From Clavibacter capsici (GTDB taxonomy: Bacteria > Actinomycetota > Actinomycetes > Actinomycetales > Microbacteriaceae), in NCBI RefSeq assembly GCF_001280205.1, contig NZ_CP012573.1, forward strand, positions 1,860,001-1,924,000: a stretch of 64,000 bases of DNA. Direction: 5' to 3'. Position numbers and translations under genes: made by a program. The notes under the pieces are model-generated. The model was not told where the DNA came from and made no database searches. It worked only from the letters and a program-made list of their open reading frames with translations. Positions 57,040-64,000 of this stretch are shown here, in pieces; position 1 is the first letter of the stretch, and each line of letters opens with the position of its first letter.

Positions 57040-57693
57040 CTAGTTGCCGAACGAGGCGGTGGCGGGCGCCTCGGAGGAACCGGCGGAGTCCAGCTCGCGG
57101 AGCTGGCCCTCGATGTAGCCCTTGAGCTTCGTGCGGTACTCGCGCTCGAACGTGCGGAGCTCGTCGATGCGGCCCTCGAGGACCTGGCGCTCCTTCTCGA
57201 GCACGGCGGTCTTCGAGCGCTGCTCGGCCTCGGCCTCGGCGGCGATGCGGGCGGCGGTGGCGTGCGCCTCGGCGACGAGCGCGTCGCGCTTCTCGATGCC
57301 CTCGCGGACGTGCTCCTCGTGGAGCTTGCGGGCGAGCTTGAGGAGGCTGCTGGTGCTGGAGGTCTCGTCGTCCTCGTCGACCGCGGGGGCGGCGGGCGCC
57401 TGGGCGACGACGGGAGCGGGGGCCGGCTCGGGCTCGGGCGTGGGCTCGGGCTCCGCGACGACGGGCGCCTGCTCGACCGCGGCGGGCGCGGGGGTGTCGA
57501 TGACGGTGGTCGCGGCCGGGGCGGACTCGCCGGACGAGAGGCGCTGGCGCAGCTCCTCGTTCTCCTGGGTGAGGCGGCGGAGCTCGACGACCACCTCGTC
57601 GAGGAAGTCGTCCACCTCGTCCTGGTCGTATCCCTCGCGGAACTTGGTCGGCTGGAAACGCTTGTTGACGACGTCTTCAGGAGTGAGAGCCAT
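57040..57693 (-). CDS. divIVA: Cell division/polar growth protein DivIVA (Wag31)
   Basis: 217 residues. The N-terminal membrane-curvature domain is MALTPEDVVNKRFQPTKFREGYDQDEVDDFLDEVVVELRRL, running into a coiled coil. A Pro/Ala/Val/Glu-rich linker (about 60-115) and a second long coiled coil (about 125-205) follow. In actinobacteria Wag31 marks the poles and recruits the cell wall elongation machinery. GAGGTGG precedes the ATG. Downstream of yggT in the division cluster. Confidence 0.97.
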   Translation of the reverse strand: MALTPEDVVNKRFQPTKFREGYDQDEVDDFLDEVVVELRRLTQENEELRQRLSSGESAPAATTVIDTPAPAAVEQAPVVAEPEPTPEPEPAPAPVVAQAPAAPAVDEDDETSSTSSLLKLARKLHEEHVREGIEKRDALVAEAHATAARIAAEAEAEQRSKTAVLEKERQVLEGRIDELRTFEREYRTKLKGYIEGQLRELDSAGSSEAPATASFGN

Positions 57694-57832
57694 GGCCTGC
57701 CACCTCTTTTGTGCGTAGAGCGGGGTCCGCGGGCGCGGACGGGGATTCGGGACAACGTGCGGTCCAACGCTACCAGCGGAACGCGTCGCTCCGGGGACCC
57801 GGGAACGGATCGGCGCAGCGACGGTGCCCGCC

Positions 57833-58132
57833 TCAGCGCATCAGGCCGCTGGCGACGTTGAACAGGATGATGGCGACGAGCATCGTGATCATCCAGCCGA
57901 AGTCGAGCGCCACCGGGCCGAGGCGCAGGGGCGGGATGAGGCGGCGGACGAAGCCGATCGGCGGGTCGGTCACCGTGTACGACGCCTCGGCGACGATGAG
58001 CATCGCGCCCCGCGGGCGCCACTGGCGGGACAGCGACTGCACCAGGTCGAGGACGAACCGGCCCCACATGCAGATGATGAACGCCAGGAGGGCGAACCAC
58101 AGGACGGTGGCGACGATGTTGACGAGGATCAC
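57833..58132 (-). CDS. YggT-family membrane protein
   Basis: 99 residues from GTG 58132. The N-terminal helix VATVLWFALLAFIICMWGRFVLD, the conserved VTDPPIGFVRRLIPPLRLGPVALDFGWM and a second helix match the family. It is always found between sepF and divIVA in actinobacteria; role in division or osmotic tolerance is suggested but not settled. Confidence 0.95.
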   Translation of the reverse strand: MILVNIVATVLWFALLAFIICMWGRFVLDLVQSLSRQWRPRGAMLIVAEASYTVTDPPIGFVRRLIPPLRLGPVALDFGWMITMLVAIILFNVASGLMR

Positions 58133-58142
58133 GGGGACAAGT

Positions 58143-58182
58143 ATGGCGGGCGCCGATGGGAGGTCCCGTCGGCGCCCGCCAT
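58143..58182 (-). terminator. Perfect 14 bp hairpin between sepF and yggT
   Basis: ATGGCGGGCGCCGA and TCGGCGCCCGCCAT are exact complements (58143-58156, 58169-58182) with GGGA/TCCC pairing again inside the 12-base gap. It lies 17 bases after the sepF stop and could reduce read-through into yggT and divIVA. Confidence 0.6.
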
Positions 58183-58199
58183 CTCGGGGGCTCGGTGGA

Positions 58200-58697
58200 T
58201 CAGCGTCCGAAGAAGGAGGCCTCGACCTCGGCCTCGGTCGCCGACTGCTCGCCGGACACGGCGACGTGCGACGGCGACAGCAGGAACACCTTGGCGGTGA
58301 CGCGCTCGATCTTGCCGTAGAGGCCGATCGACAGGCCGCTCGCGAAGTCGATGAGGCGGCGCGCGTCGTCGTCCGTCATCTGCGAGAGGTTGATGATGAC
58401 CGGCACGCCCTCGCGGAAGTTCTCGGCGATGACCTGCGCGTCCTTGTAGGCCTTGGGGTGGACGGTGAGGATCTCGTTCATTTCAGCCGGCGCCGCATTC
58501 CTTGTGGTGGTCGAGCTCTTGTGCAGGGGGGTGACGGGTGCGCGCTTCGCCTGCTGCTGCTGGGGAGCCGGGGCGGGCGACGGGACCGCCTGCACGGGCG
58601 ACTGCTGCGGCGTGGGCTGCTGCTGCGCCTGCTGGTACTCGAGCTCCTCGTCGGCGAGTCCCAGGTACACCATGGTCTTGCGAAGTGGGTTGGCCAT
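58200..58697 (-). CDS. sepF: Cell division protein SepF
   Basis: 165 residues from the second of two adjacent ATGs (58697); GAGGA sits just upstream. [18 protein letters not shown] is a membrane-binding start. A Gln/Pro-rich linker (about 22-60) precedes the SepF core ([43 protein letters not shown]). It anchors FtsZ filaments to the membrane in bacteria without FtsA. Confidence 0.96.
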   Translation of the reverse strand: MANPLRKTMVYLGLADEELEYQQAQQQPTPQQSPVQAVPSPAPAPQQQQAKRAPVTPLHKSSTTTRNAAPAEMNEILTVHPKAYKDAQVIAENFREGVPVIINLSQMTDDDARRLIDFASGLSIGLYGKIERVTAKVFLLSPSHVAVSGEQSATEAEVEASFFGR

Positions 58698-58744
58698 CAT
58701 TCCTCTTTCCGGGTCGGCCTCCGAACCGGACCGCACTCCCGACA

Positions 58745-59476
58745 TTAAGGGCCGCCGGGTCGCTTTCCCGTGATTGCCGATCCGATCCGAAGGTGTGTCG
58801 CGCCCTCGAGCAGCGCCTCGCGGAGGTCGCCGGACATGCCGGCGGAGATCGCGCGGGCGTCGGGCAGGATCCGGCGCACGTCGTCGGAGATGCCGCGCAG
58901 GCGGGCGAAGGCGCGGCGGGGCTCGCCGTCGTCGGGGGCCACGGCCATGACGCCGAGGACGTCGATGCCGGCCGCGGCGGCGGCGTGCTCGGCGAGGGCC
59001 TCCGCCTCCCGGGGCGGGACGCCGCCGCGGGCCGGGTCGTCGGTGAGGTTCACCTGCAGGAAGACGCGCGTCGCCTGCTCGTCGGAGGCCAGCGCGTCCA
59101 CGAGGGACGGCCGGTCGACGGAGTGGATCACGGACGCGTAGCGGCGCACCTGCCTGGCCTTCTTGCCCTGCAGCTGGCCGACGAAGTGCCAGGCGACGTC
59201 CCGGCCCGCGAGCTCGGCGGCCTTGCCCTGCGCCTCCTGGTGGCGGCTCTCCCCGAGGTCGCGCACGCCGAGGTCGAGGAGGGCGCCGAGGAGCGACACG
59301 GGCTGGAACTTGGTGACGACGATCGTGGTCACCTCGTCGGGCGCGCGGCCGGCGTCGCGGATCCCCTCGGCCACCTGCGCCTGCACGGACGCCCACCGCT
59401 CGGCGAGGCCCGGGTGGGCCTCGCCGGGGTGGACGTCCGACGCGTCCGCGCCGCCGGTCAGCGCAGCGTCCGTCAC
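58745..59476 (-). CDS. yggS: YggS-family pyridoxal phosphate homeostasis protein
   Basis: 243 residues from GTG 59476. [37 protein letters not shown] carries the PLP-binding Lys. [24 protein letters not shown] and [27 protein letters not shown] follow. The start overlaps the ftsZ stop (GTGA). Relatives often have pgeF (YfiH) between ftsZ and yggS; it is absent here. Confidence 0.95.
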   Translation of the reverse strand: MTDAALTGGADASDVHPGEAHPGLAERWASVQAQVAEGIRDAGRAPDEVTTIVVTKFQPVSLLGALLDLGVRDLGESRHQEAQGKAAELAGRDVAWHFVGQLQGKKARQVRRYASVIHSVDRPSLVDALASDEQATRVFLQVNLTDDPARGGVPPREAEALAEHAAAAAGIDVLGVMAVAPDDGEPRRAFARLRGISDDVRRILPDARAISAGMSGDLREALLEGATHLRIGSAITGKRPGGP

Positions 59477-60612
59477 TTCAGGAAGTCGGGGATGTCCAGG
59501 TCGTCGCCGTCGTCCTCGAACGTCGGGTCGCTGGCCGGCACGGAGGCGACGGGCGCCTCCGCCTGCGGGCGCGCGGGCGCCTGCTCGAGGGCCTCGGGAG
59601 CGGCGACCGCTCCCCCGCCCGCCGCGACGAAGCCGCTGCGGCGGTTCTCGACCTTGGCCGACGGCTCGCCGCCGTCGAAGCCGGCGGCGATGACGGTGAC
59701 GCGCACCTCGTCGCCGAGGGTGTCGTCGATGACGGCGCCGAAGATGATGTTGGCCTCGGGGTGCACGGCCTCCTGCACGAGCTTGGCCGCGTCGTTGATC
59801 TCGAAGATGCCGAGGTTGGATCCGCCCTGGATGGAGAGGAGCACGCCGTGGGCGCCCTCGATGCTCGCCTCGAGCAGCGGTGACGCCACCGCGAGCTCGG
59901 CGGCCTTGATGGACCGGTCGGCGCCGCGCGAGGAGCCGATGCCCATGAGCGCGGACCCGGCGCCCTGCATGACCGACTTGACGTCGGCGAAGTCGAGGTT
60001 GATGAGGCCGGGGGTCGTGATGAGGTCGGTGATGCCCTGGACGCCCGCGAGGAGCACCTGGTCCGCGGTCGCGAACGCCTCGAGCATGCTGATGCCGCGG
60101 TCGCTGATCTCCAGCAGGCGGTCGTTCGGCACGACGATGAGCGTGTCGACCTCGTTCTTCAGCGTCGCGACGCCGAGCTCGGCCTGGGCCGAGCGGCGCT
60201 TGCCCTCGAAGCCGAACGGCTTCGTGACGACGCCGATGGTGAGCGCGCCGATCGACTTCGCGATGCGGGCCACGACGGGCGCGCCGCCGGTGCCGGTGCC
60301 GCCGCCCTCGCCGGCGGTGACGAAGACCATGTCGGCGCCCGCGAGGGCCTCCTCGATCTCCTCCGCGTGGTCCTCGGCGGCACGACGGCCGACCTCGGGG
60401 TCGGCGCCCGCACCGAGGCCGCGGGTGATCTCGCGGCCGACGTCGAGCTTCACGTCGGCGTCGCTCATGAGGAGCGCCTGCGCGTCGGTGTTGATCGCGA
60501 TGAACTCCACGCCCCGCAGACCGAGCTCGATCATGCGGTTCACGGCGTTGACGCCGCCACCGCCGATGCCGACGACCTTGATGACGGCGAGGTAGTTCTG
60601 GTTGTTCGACAC
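59473..60612 (-). CDS. ftsZ: Cell division protein FtsZ
   Basis: 379 residues from GTG 60612, with GGAGG six bases upstream. It is a tubulin-like GTPase that forms the Z-ring. [17 protein letters not shown], the GTP loop [15 protein letters not shown] and [11 protein letters not shown] (T7 loop) are intact. A variable linker precedes the C-terminal peptide [10 protein letters not shown], which binds SepF. Confidence 0.99.
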   Translation of the reverse strand: MSNNQNYLAVIKVVGIGGGGVNAVNRMIELGLRGVEFIAINTDAQALLMSDADVKLDVGREITRGLGAGADPEVGRRAAEDHAEEIEEALAGADMVFVTAGEGGGTGTGGAPVVARIAKSIGALTIGVVTKPFGFEGKRRSAQAELGVATLKNEVDTLIVVPNDRLLEISDRGISMLEAFATADQVLLAGVQGITDLITTPGLINLDFADVKSVMQGAGSALMGIGSSRGADRSIKAAELAVASPLLEASIEGAHGVLLSIQGGSNLGIFEINDAAKLVQEAVHPEANIIFGAVIDDTLGDEVRVTVIAAGFDGGEPSAKVENRRSGFVAAGGGAVAAPEALEQAPARPQAEAPVASVPASDPTFEDDGDDLDIPDFLK

Positions 60613-60720
60613 GACGGGCCTCCGCTAGAACCTTCGACCTCCGGTGGAGGCTTAGAGTTTACTCAGTATGCATTTCCTGATCCCGACGTTAGGGGGCTCG
60701 GGGCGGGTGCGACGACTCCC
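60613..60720 (-). promoter_or_regulatory. ftsZ upstream region with candidate -10 TAAACT and leader hairpin
   Basis: The 137-base gap between ftsQ and ftsZ contains an AT-rich stretch unlike its surroundings (minus strand GGAAATGCATACTGAGTAAA region). TAAACT is a possible -10. A CCTCC-acc-GGAGG hairpin at 60638-60650 lies between it and the ribosome site. Separate ftsZ promoters are known in actinobacteria. Exact elements here are inferred. Confidence 0.35.
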
Positions 60721-60749
60721 GTGCCGCGTGTCGCGAAGGCCGCCCGGGA

Positions 60750-62144
60750 TCAGGGTCCGGCGACGGGCGCGTCGGGCGCCGAGACGTCGTACGAGCCGAC
60801 GTCGCCGCGCGCCTTCACGAGCGCCTGGAGCACCTGCGCCTTGTCGGCCGAGCGCTCGCCGCTCCCCCACAGCACCTTCTTGCCGGTGCGCAGGGTCAGC
60901 ATGACGTCGTCGGTCGTCCGCGCCTGGATGCTGTCGACCTGGGGCAGGAAGTCCGCCGGCAGCGCCACGAGCACCGCGGCGGCCGCCCGGAAGCGCGGCG
61001 ACGAGAAGTCGGCGCTCGGCAGGTCGATGAGCGGGTAGCCGTCGGGCCGCGCCGTGGCGCGCTCGATGGTGACGCCCGCGGGATCCACGAGGTCGAAGCC
61101 CGCGCCCGACTGGATCACGGCCACGGGGGTGCGCTCGACGATGCGGATCACGAGCGTCGACGGCGGACGGCTCTCGGTGCTGTAGCTGCGGATGAGGGGG
61201 AACGCGCGGAGCTCGTCGCCCACCCGGTCGAGGTCCACGAGCGGCAGCGGAGTGCCGACCTGGTCGGACAGGGCCGCCTGGATGCTCGACGGCGACACGC
61301 GGTCGGCGCCCTCGACCTCCACCGTACGGAGCGCGAGCAGGGGCGAGTAGACGGCGACGCCCACGACGATCGCGAGGACGAGGAACGCGCCGAGCGTGCC
61401 GAGGAGCCCCGCCCGGCGGCGTCGGGCGCGCTGCGTGAAGCGCCGGACCTCCTGGCGCTCGTAGCGCTGCCGCTCGCGGCGGGCGCGGCGGAGCTGCCGG
61501 CGCGCCTCGGCGTCGCCGGTGGCCGCGCTCGCGGGACGCGCGGGTCGATGGGCGCGCGGCGTCGGCTCCGCGTCCCCCTCGGCACGGGGGCGGCGACGCA
61601 GGGGCTTCGCGGCAGCGGCCCGGGCTGCGCCGGCGGCCTCCGCGGCGCCGCGTGCCCGTCGGCCGAGGCGTCCGGCCAGACCTCCCGTGCGGGCAGCGGC
61701 GGGCTCCCGACCGGTGCTCGGTGCGGGGGGCGCGGTGACGGGCGCCTGCGCGAGGTGCGGGAGGACGATCGGCTCGGTGTCCGGCTCGTCGTCGTCGCGC
61801 CAGTCGGCACGCGGGCGCGGGGGCTGCTGCTGGGGTCCCCGTGCGGACGCGGGTGCGCCGGCGCCCGTGCTCGGGGCCGGAGGCGGGGTCACGGGGCGCG
61901 GCGCGGCCGGGCGCGGGGACACGGGACGCGGCGTGCTCGGTCGCGGCGGGGCTCCGGCGCCCGGGCGCGGGGTCCCGGTGCTGCCGCCCGTGGCCGGCGT
62001 CGCGTCGGACGGCACCGCAGGTCGGGATCCGCGGCGGCGCGGCGCGGGCGCGTCGCCCTCGGCGGGGCCCGCGCCGGCGCCGGGTCCTCCGGGCGCGGGC
62101 TGGCGCGGGACCCGGGGCCGGTCGAAGCCCTCGGGCCGCTTCAC
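60750..62144 (-). CDS. ftsQ: Cell division protein FtsQ with long proline-rich cytoplasmic domain
   Basis: 464 residues from GTG 62144. Residues 1-245 are a disordered Pro/Ala/Arg/Gly-rich region with short repeats such as [17 protein letters not shown]. One membrane helix (247-267) follows, then the POTRA domain ([21 protein letters not shown], about 272-340) and the FtsQ domain to the end. This cytoplasmic part is far longer than in E. coli FtsQ (about 25 residues). GTGA overlap with murC. Confidence 0.94.
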   Translation of the reverse strand: MKRPEGFDRPRVPRQPAPGGPGAGAGPAEGDAPAPRRRGSRPAVPSDATPATGGSTGTPRPGAGAPPRPSTPRPVSPRPAAPRPVTPPPAPSTGAGAPASARGPQQQPPRPRADWRDDDEPDTEPIVLPHLAQAPVTAPPAPSTGREPAAARTGGLAGRLGRRARGAAEAAGAARAAAAKPLRRRPRAEGDAEPTPRAHRPARPASAATGDAEARRQLRRARRERQRYERQEVRRFTQRARRRRAGLLGTLGAFLVLAIVVGVAVYSPLLALRTVEVEGADRVSPSSIQAALSDQVGTPLPLVDLDRVGDELRAFPLIRSYSTESRPPSTLVIRIVERTPVAVIQSGAGFDLVDPAGVTIERATARPDGYPLIDLPSADFSSPRFRAAAAVLVALPADFLPQVDSIQARTTDDVMLTLRTGKKVLWGSGERSADKAQVLQALVKARGDVGSYDVSAPDAPVAGP

Positions 62145-63571
62145 TCGCGGGGCCGGGGGGACGCGGCGGGCTCGTCGGACGCGGCGGTGCCCTCGAGCGC
62201 GCCGACGACCTGCGGGATGATCCGGTACACGTCGCCGCAGCTCAGGGTCACGATGAAGTCGCCGTCGCGCGCGATCTCGGCGGCGCGGTCGGCGGCCCGC
62301 TGCCAGTCGGGCAGGTAGTCGACGCGGCTCGCGTCCTGGAAGCGCTCCGAGACGAGGGCGCCGGTCACGCCGGGGATCGGGTCCTCGCGGGCGCCGAAGA
62401 CGTCGAGCACGATGGTGTGGTCGGCGAGCTCCTCGTAGACGCGCGCGAAGTCGCCGGCCATCATCTGCGTGCGGCTGTAGAGGTGAGGCTGGTGCACGGC
62501 GATGATCCGACCCTCCCCCACGACCGTGCGGGCGGCCTCGAGGGCGGCGCGCACCTCGGTCGGGTGGTGCGCGTAGTCGTCGTAGACGCTCACGCCGCGG
62601 ACCTCCGCGTGCAGCTCGAAGCGGCGGCCGGTGCCGGAGAAGCCGGCGAGGCCCGCGATCGCGTCGTCGGGATCCACGCCGAGGCCGACGAGCACCGCGT
62701 AGGCGCCCGCGGCGTTGATCGCGTTGTGGCGGCCGGGGACGCGGAGCGCGGCGCGGCGGGCGACGCCGTCGTGCGTGATCGTGAAGGCGACGGGACCGTC
62801 GGTGACGATGTCGGAGATGCGGACGTCCGCGGCCGGGTCCTCGCCGAACGTGACGACGCGTCCCTCGATGCGCGCGGTGACGCGACGGGCGCCGGGGTCG
62901 TCGCTCGAGATCACGACGAGCTCGGACGCGGCCGACGCGAAGCGGACGAACGCGTCGTCGAAGGCCTCGTGCGAGCCGTAGTGGTCGAGGTGGTCCGCGT
63001 CGACGTTGGTGATGAGCGCGACGGCCGTGTCGTAGAGGAGGAACGAGCCGTCGGACTCGTCGGCCTCCACGACGAAGAGCTCCTCGGACCCGGGGGCGCT
63101 CGAGACGCCGATGCCGCCGATCACGCCGCCGTTGACGAACGACGGGTCGCGGCCCGCCTCGAGGAGCGCGGTCACGATCATGCCGGTGGACGTGGTCTTC
63201 CCGTGCGCGCCCGCGACGGCGACGAGGCGCTGGCCGCTGATGAGCCAGGCGAGCGCCTGCGAGCGGTGCAGGATCGGCAGGCCCCGCTCCTTCGCGAGCA
63301 CGTACTCGGGGTTGTCCTGCCAGAGCGCGCCCGTGACCACGAGCGCCTCGGCGTCGCCCACGTGCGCGGCGTCGTGGCCGACGTGGATCTCCGCGCCGAG
63401 CTCCCGGAGCGCCTGCACGGCGTCGGAGTCGCGGGAGTCGGATCCCGTGACGCGGTGGCCCGCGGCGAGGAACAGGCGCGCGATGCCGCTCATGCCGGAC
63501 CCGCCGATGCCCACGAAGTGGACGCGGCCGAGCTCGGTCGGGATGTCCATGGTCAGGTCGGGTGCGATCAC
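62141..63571 (-). CDS. murC: UDP-N-acetylmuramate--L-alanine ligase
   Basis: 476 residues from GTG 63571 (ATG 63550, giving MDIPTELG, is a possible alternative). It adds the first amino acid of the stem peptide. [28 protein letters not shown] is the UDP-binding domain. [14 protein letters not shown] is the ATP loop, and [18 protein letters not shown] lies in the C-terminal domain. It lies between murG and ftsQ as in other actinobacteria. Confidence 0.98.
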   Translation of the reverse strand: MIAPDLTMDIPTELGRVHFVGIGGSGMSGIARLFLAAGHRVTGSDSRDSDAVQALRELGAEIHVGHDAAHVGDAEALVVTGALWQDNPEYVLAKERGLPILHRSQALAWLISGQRLVAVAGAHGKTTSTGMIVTALLEAGRDPSFVNGGVIGGIGVSSAPGSEELFVVEADESDGSFLLYDTAVALITNVDADHLDHYGSHEAFDDAFVRFASAASELVVISSDDPGARRVTARIEGRVVTFGEDPAADVRISDIVTDGPVAFTITHDGVARRAALRVPGRHNAINAAGAYAVLVGLGVDPDDAIAGLAGFSGTGRRFELHAEVRGVSVYDDYAHHPTEVRAALEAARTVVGEGRIIAVHQPHLYSRTQMMAGDFARVYEELADHTIVLDVFGAREDPIPGVTGALVSERFQDASRVDYLPDWQRAADRAAEIARDGDFIVTLSCGDVYRIIPQVVGALEGTAASDEPAASPRPRE

Positions 63572-63610
63572 GTGCGGTCTCCTCGGGAGGGTGGGAAGCG
63601 GGGCGGGCGG

Positions 63611-64000
63611 TCAGCGCCGCGCAACGGGCCCGGACGGGCGGGCGGCGAGGGCGTCGCGGACGAGGTCGGCCATGCGGGCGGCGCCGTCGCGCGTGCCGAC
63701 GGACGCGGACGCGTCCGACATGCGGGCGAGCGCCGCCGGGTCGGACAGGAGCGGCAGCACGTGCGCGAGCACCCAGTCGGGCGTGAAGTCGGCGTCGGCC
63801 ACGACGATGCCGCCGCCGGCCGCGACCACGCCGCGGACGTTGACGGCCTGCTCGCCGTTGCCCACGGGGTACGGCACGTAGACCGCGGGGACGCCGACGG
63901 CCGTGAGCTCGGAGAGCGCACCGGCGCCCGCGCGCGAGACGACGAGGTCGGCCGCCGCGATGGCGAGCTCCATCCGGTCGGAGTAGCCGACCACGTGGTA
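63611..64000 (-). CDS. murG: MurG, lipid II-forming GlcNAc transferase, C-terminal part only
   Basis: The gene runs off the right edge; about 130 C-terminal residues are in the window. VVGYSDRMELAIAAADLVVSRAGAGALSELTAVGVPAVYVPYPVGNGEQAVN is the conserved UDP-GlcNAc binding region of MurG. The last residues are basic. It is followed at 39 bases by murC. Confidence 0.94.
   Translation of the reverse strand, partial: YHVVGYSDRMELAIAAADLVVSRAGAGALSELTAVGVPAVYVPYPVGNGEQAVNVRGVVAAGGGIVVADADFTPDWVLAHVLPLLSDPAALARMSDASASVGTRDGAARMADLVRDALAARPSGPVARR

Overview
This is about 64 kb of a high-GC chromosome that reads as core genome of a Gram-positive actinobacterium of the family Microbacteriaceae. A Clavibacter-like organism is my best guess. 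The basis is a rpsD-alaS-ruvX-mltG run, an actinobacterial aa3/bc1 respiratory cluster with diheme QcrC and CtaF, Wag31/DivIVA and SepF beside FtsZ, a zinc-free ribosomal protein S4, and heavy use of GTG starts with 1 to 14 bp gene overlaps. No insertion sequence, prophage, CRISPR array or toxin-antitoxin pair is visible, and no gap between genes exceeds 300 bases. The family and genus assignment is inference from gene content and composition, not from a search.

Layout. 1-5.5 kb (minus strand): mltG (cut by the window edge), ruvX, alaS, a small membrane protein, rpsD. 5.8-9.8 kb: rarA, a short membrane-anchor protein, a DUF349 protein and an AbiEi-like protein. 9.75-23.3 kb (minus strand): the translation/repair/secretion block thrS, HIT hydrolase, pdxS, pdxT, yebC, ruvC, ruvA, ruvB, yajC, secD, secF, rhodanese and the (p)ppGpp enzyme rsh. 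23.4-24.1 kb: tRNA-Val(GAC), tRNA-Cys(GCA) and tRNA-Gly(GCC) as one minus-strand unit with its own promoter and terminator, then tRNA-Val(CAC) on the plus strand. 24.1-33.6 kb: a glycerol/dihydroxyacetone region (SorC-type regulator, glpD, then dhaM-dhaL-dhaK, glpF, glpK), interrupted by a peroxidase, a DinB-like and a YchJ-like gene. 33.7-35.6 kb: a SRAP protein and trpD. 35.6-46.2 kb: ctaE-qcrC-qcrA-qcrB on plus and ctaC-ctaD-ctaF on minus, separated by an RlmA-like methyltransferase, a membrane SpoIIE-type phosphatase and a GNAT protein. 46.3-52.4 kb: erpA-like, M20 peptidase, DUF3043, pyrD, nrdR, hisD and a flavin reductase. 52.4-64 kb (minus strand): dnaE, rluD, divIVA, yggT, sepF, yggS, ftsZ, ftsQ, murC and the C-terminal part of murG, that is, the distal part of the division and cell wall cluster.

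How the parts work together. GlpF imports glycerol, GlpK phosphorylates it and GlpD oxidises glycerol-3-phosphate into the quinone pool. The cytochrome bc1 and aa3 complexes encoded 2-13 kb further on then oxidise the menaquinol. DhaKLM would phosphorylate dihydroxyacetone using PTS phosphate, but dhaK carries a one-base deletion in a G run that splits it. The cell-division block supplies lipid II synthesis (MurC, MurG), the Z-ring (FtsZ, SepF), the divisome (FtsQ) and polar growth (DivIVA).

Most notable: the dhaK frameshift; a Gln where MltG-family enzymes carry the catalytic Glu; an orphan membrane anchor resembling the N-terminus of a cyclophilin-type isomerase; the absence of lspA, pgeF and the phosphatidylinositol genes from loci where relatives often carry them; and several candidate operators, promoters and long perfect terminator hairpins. 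I do not see convincing evidence of a wholly new multigene system here.
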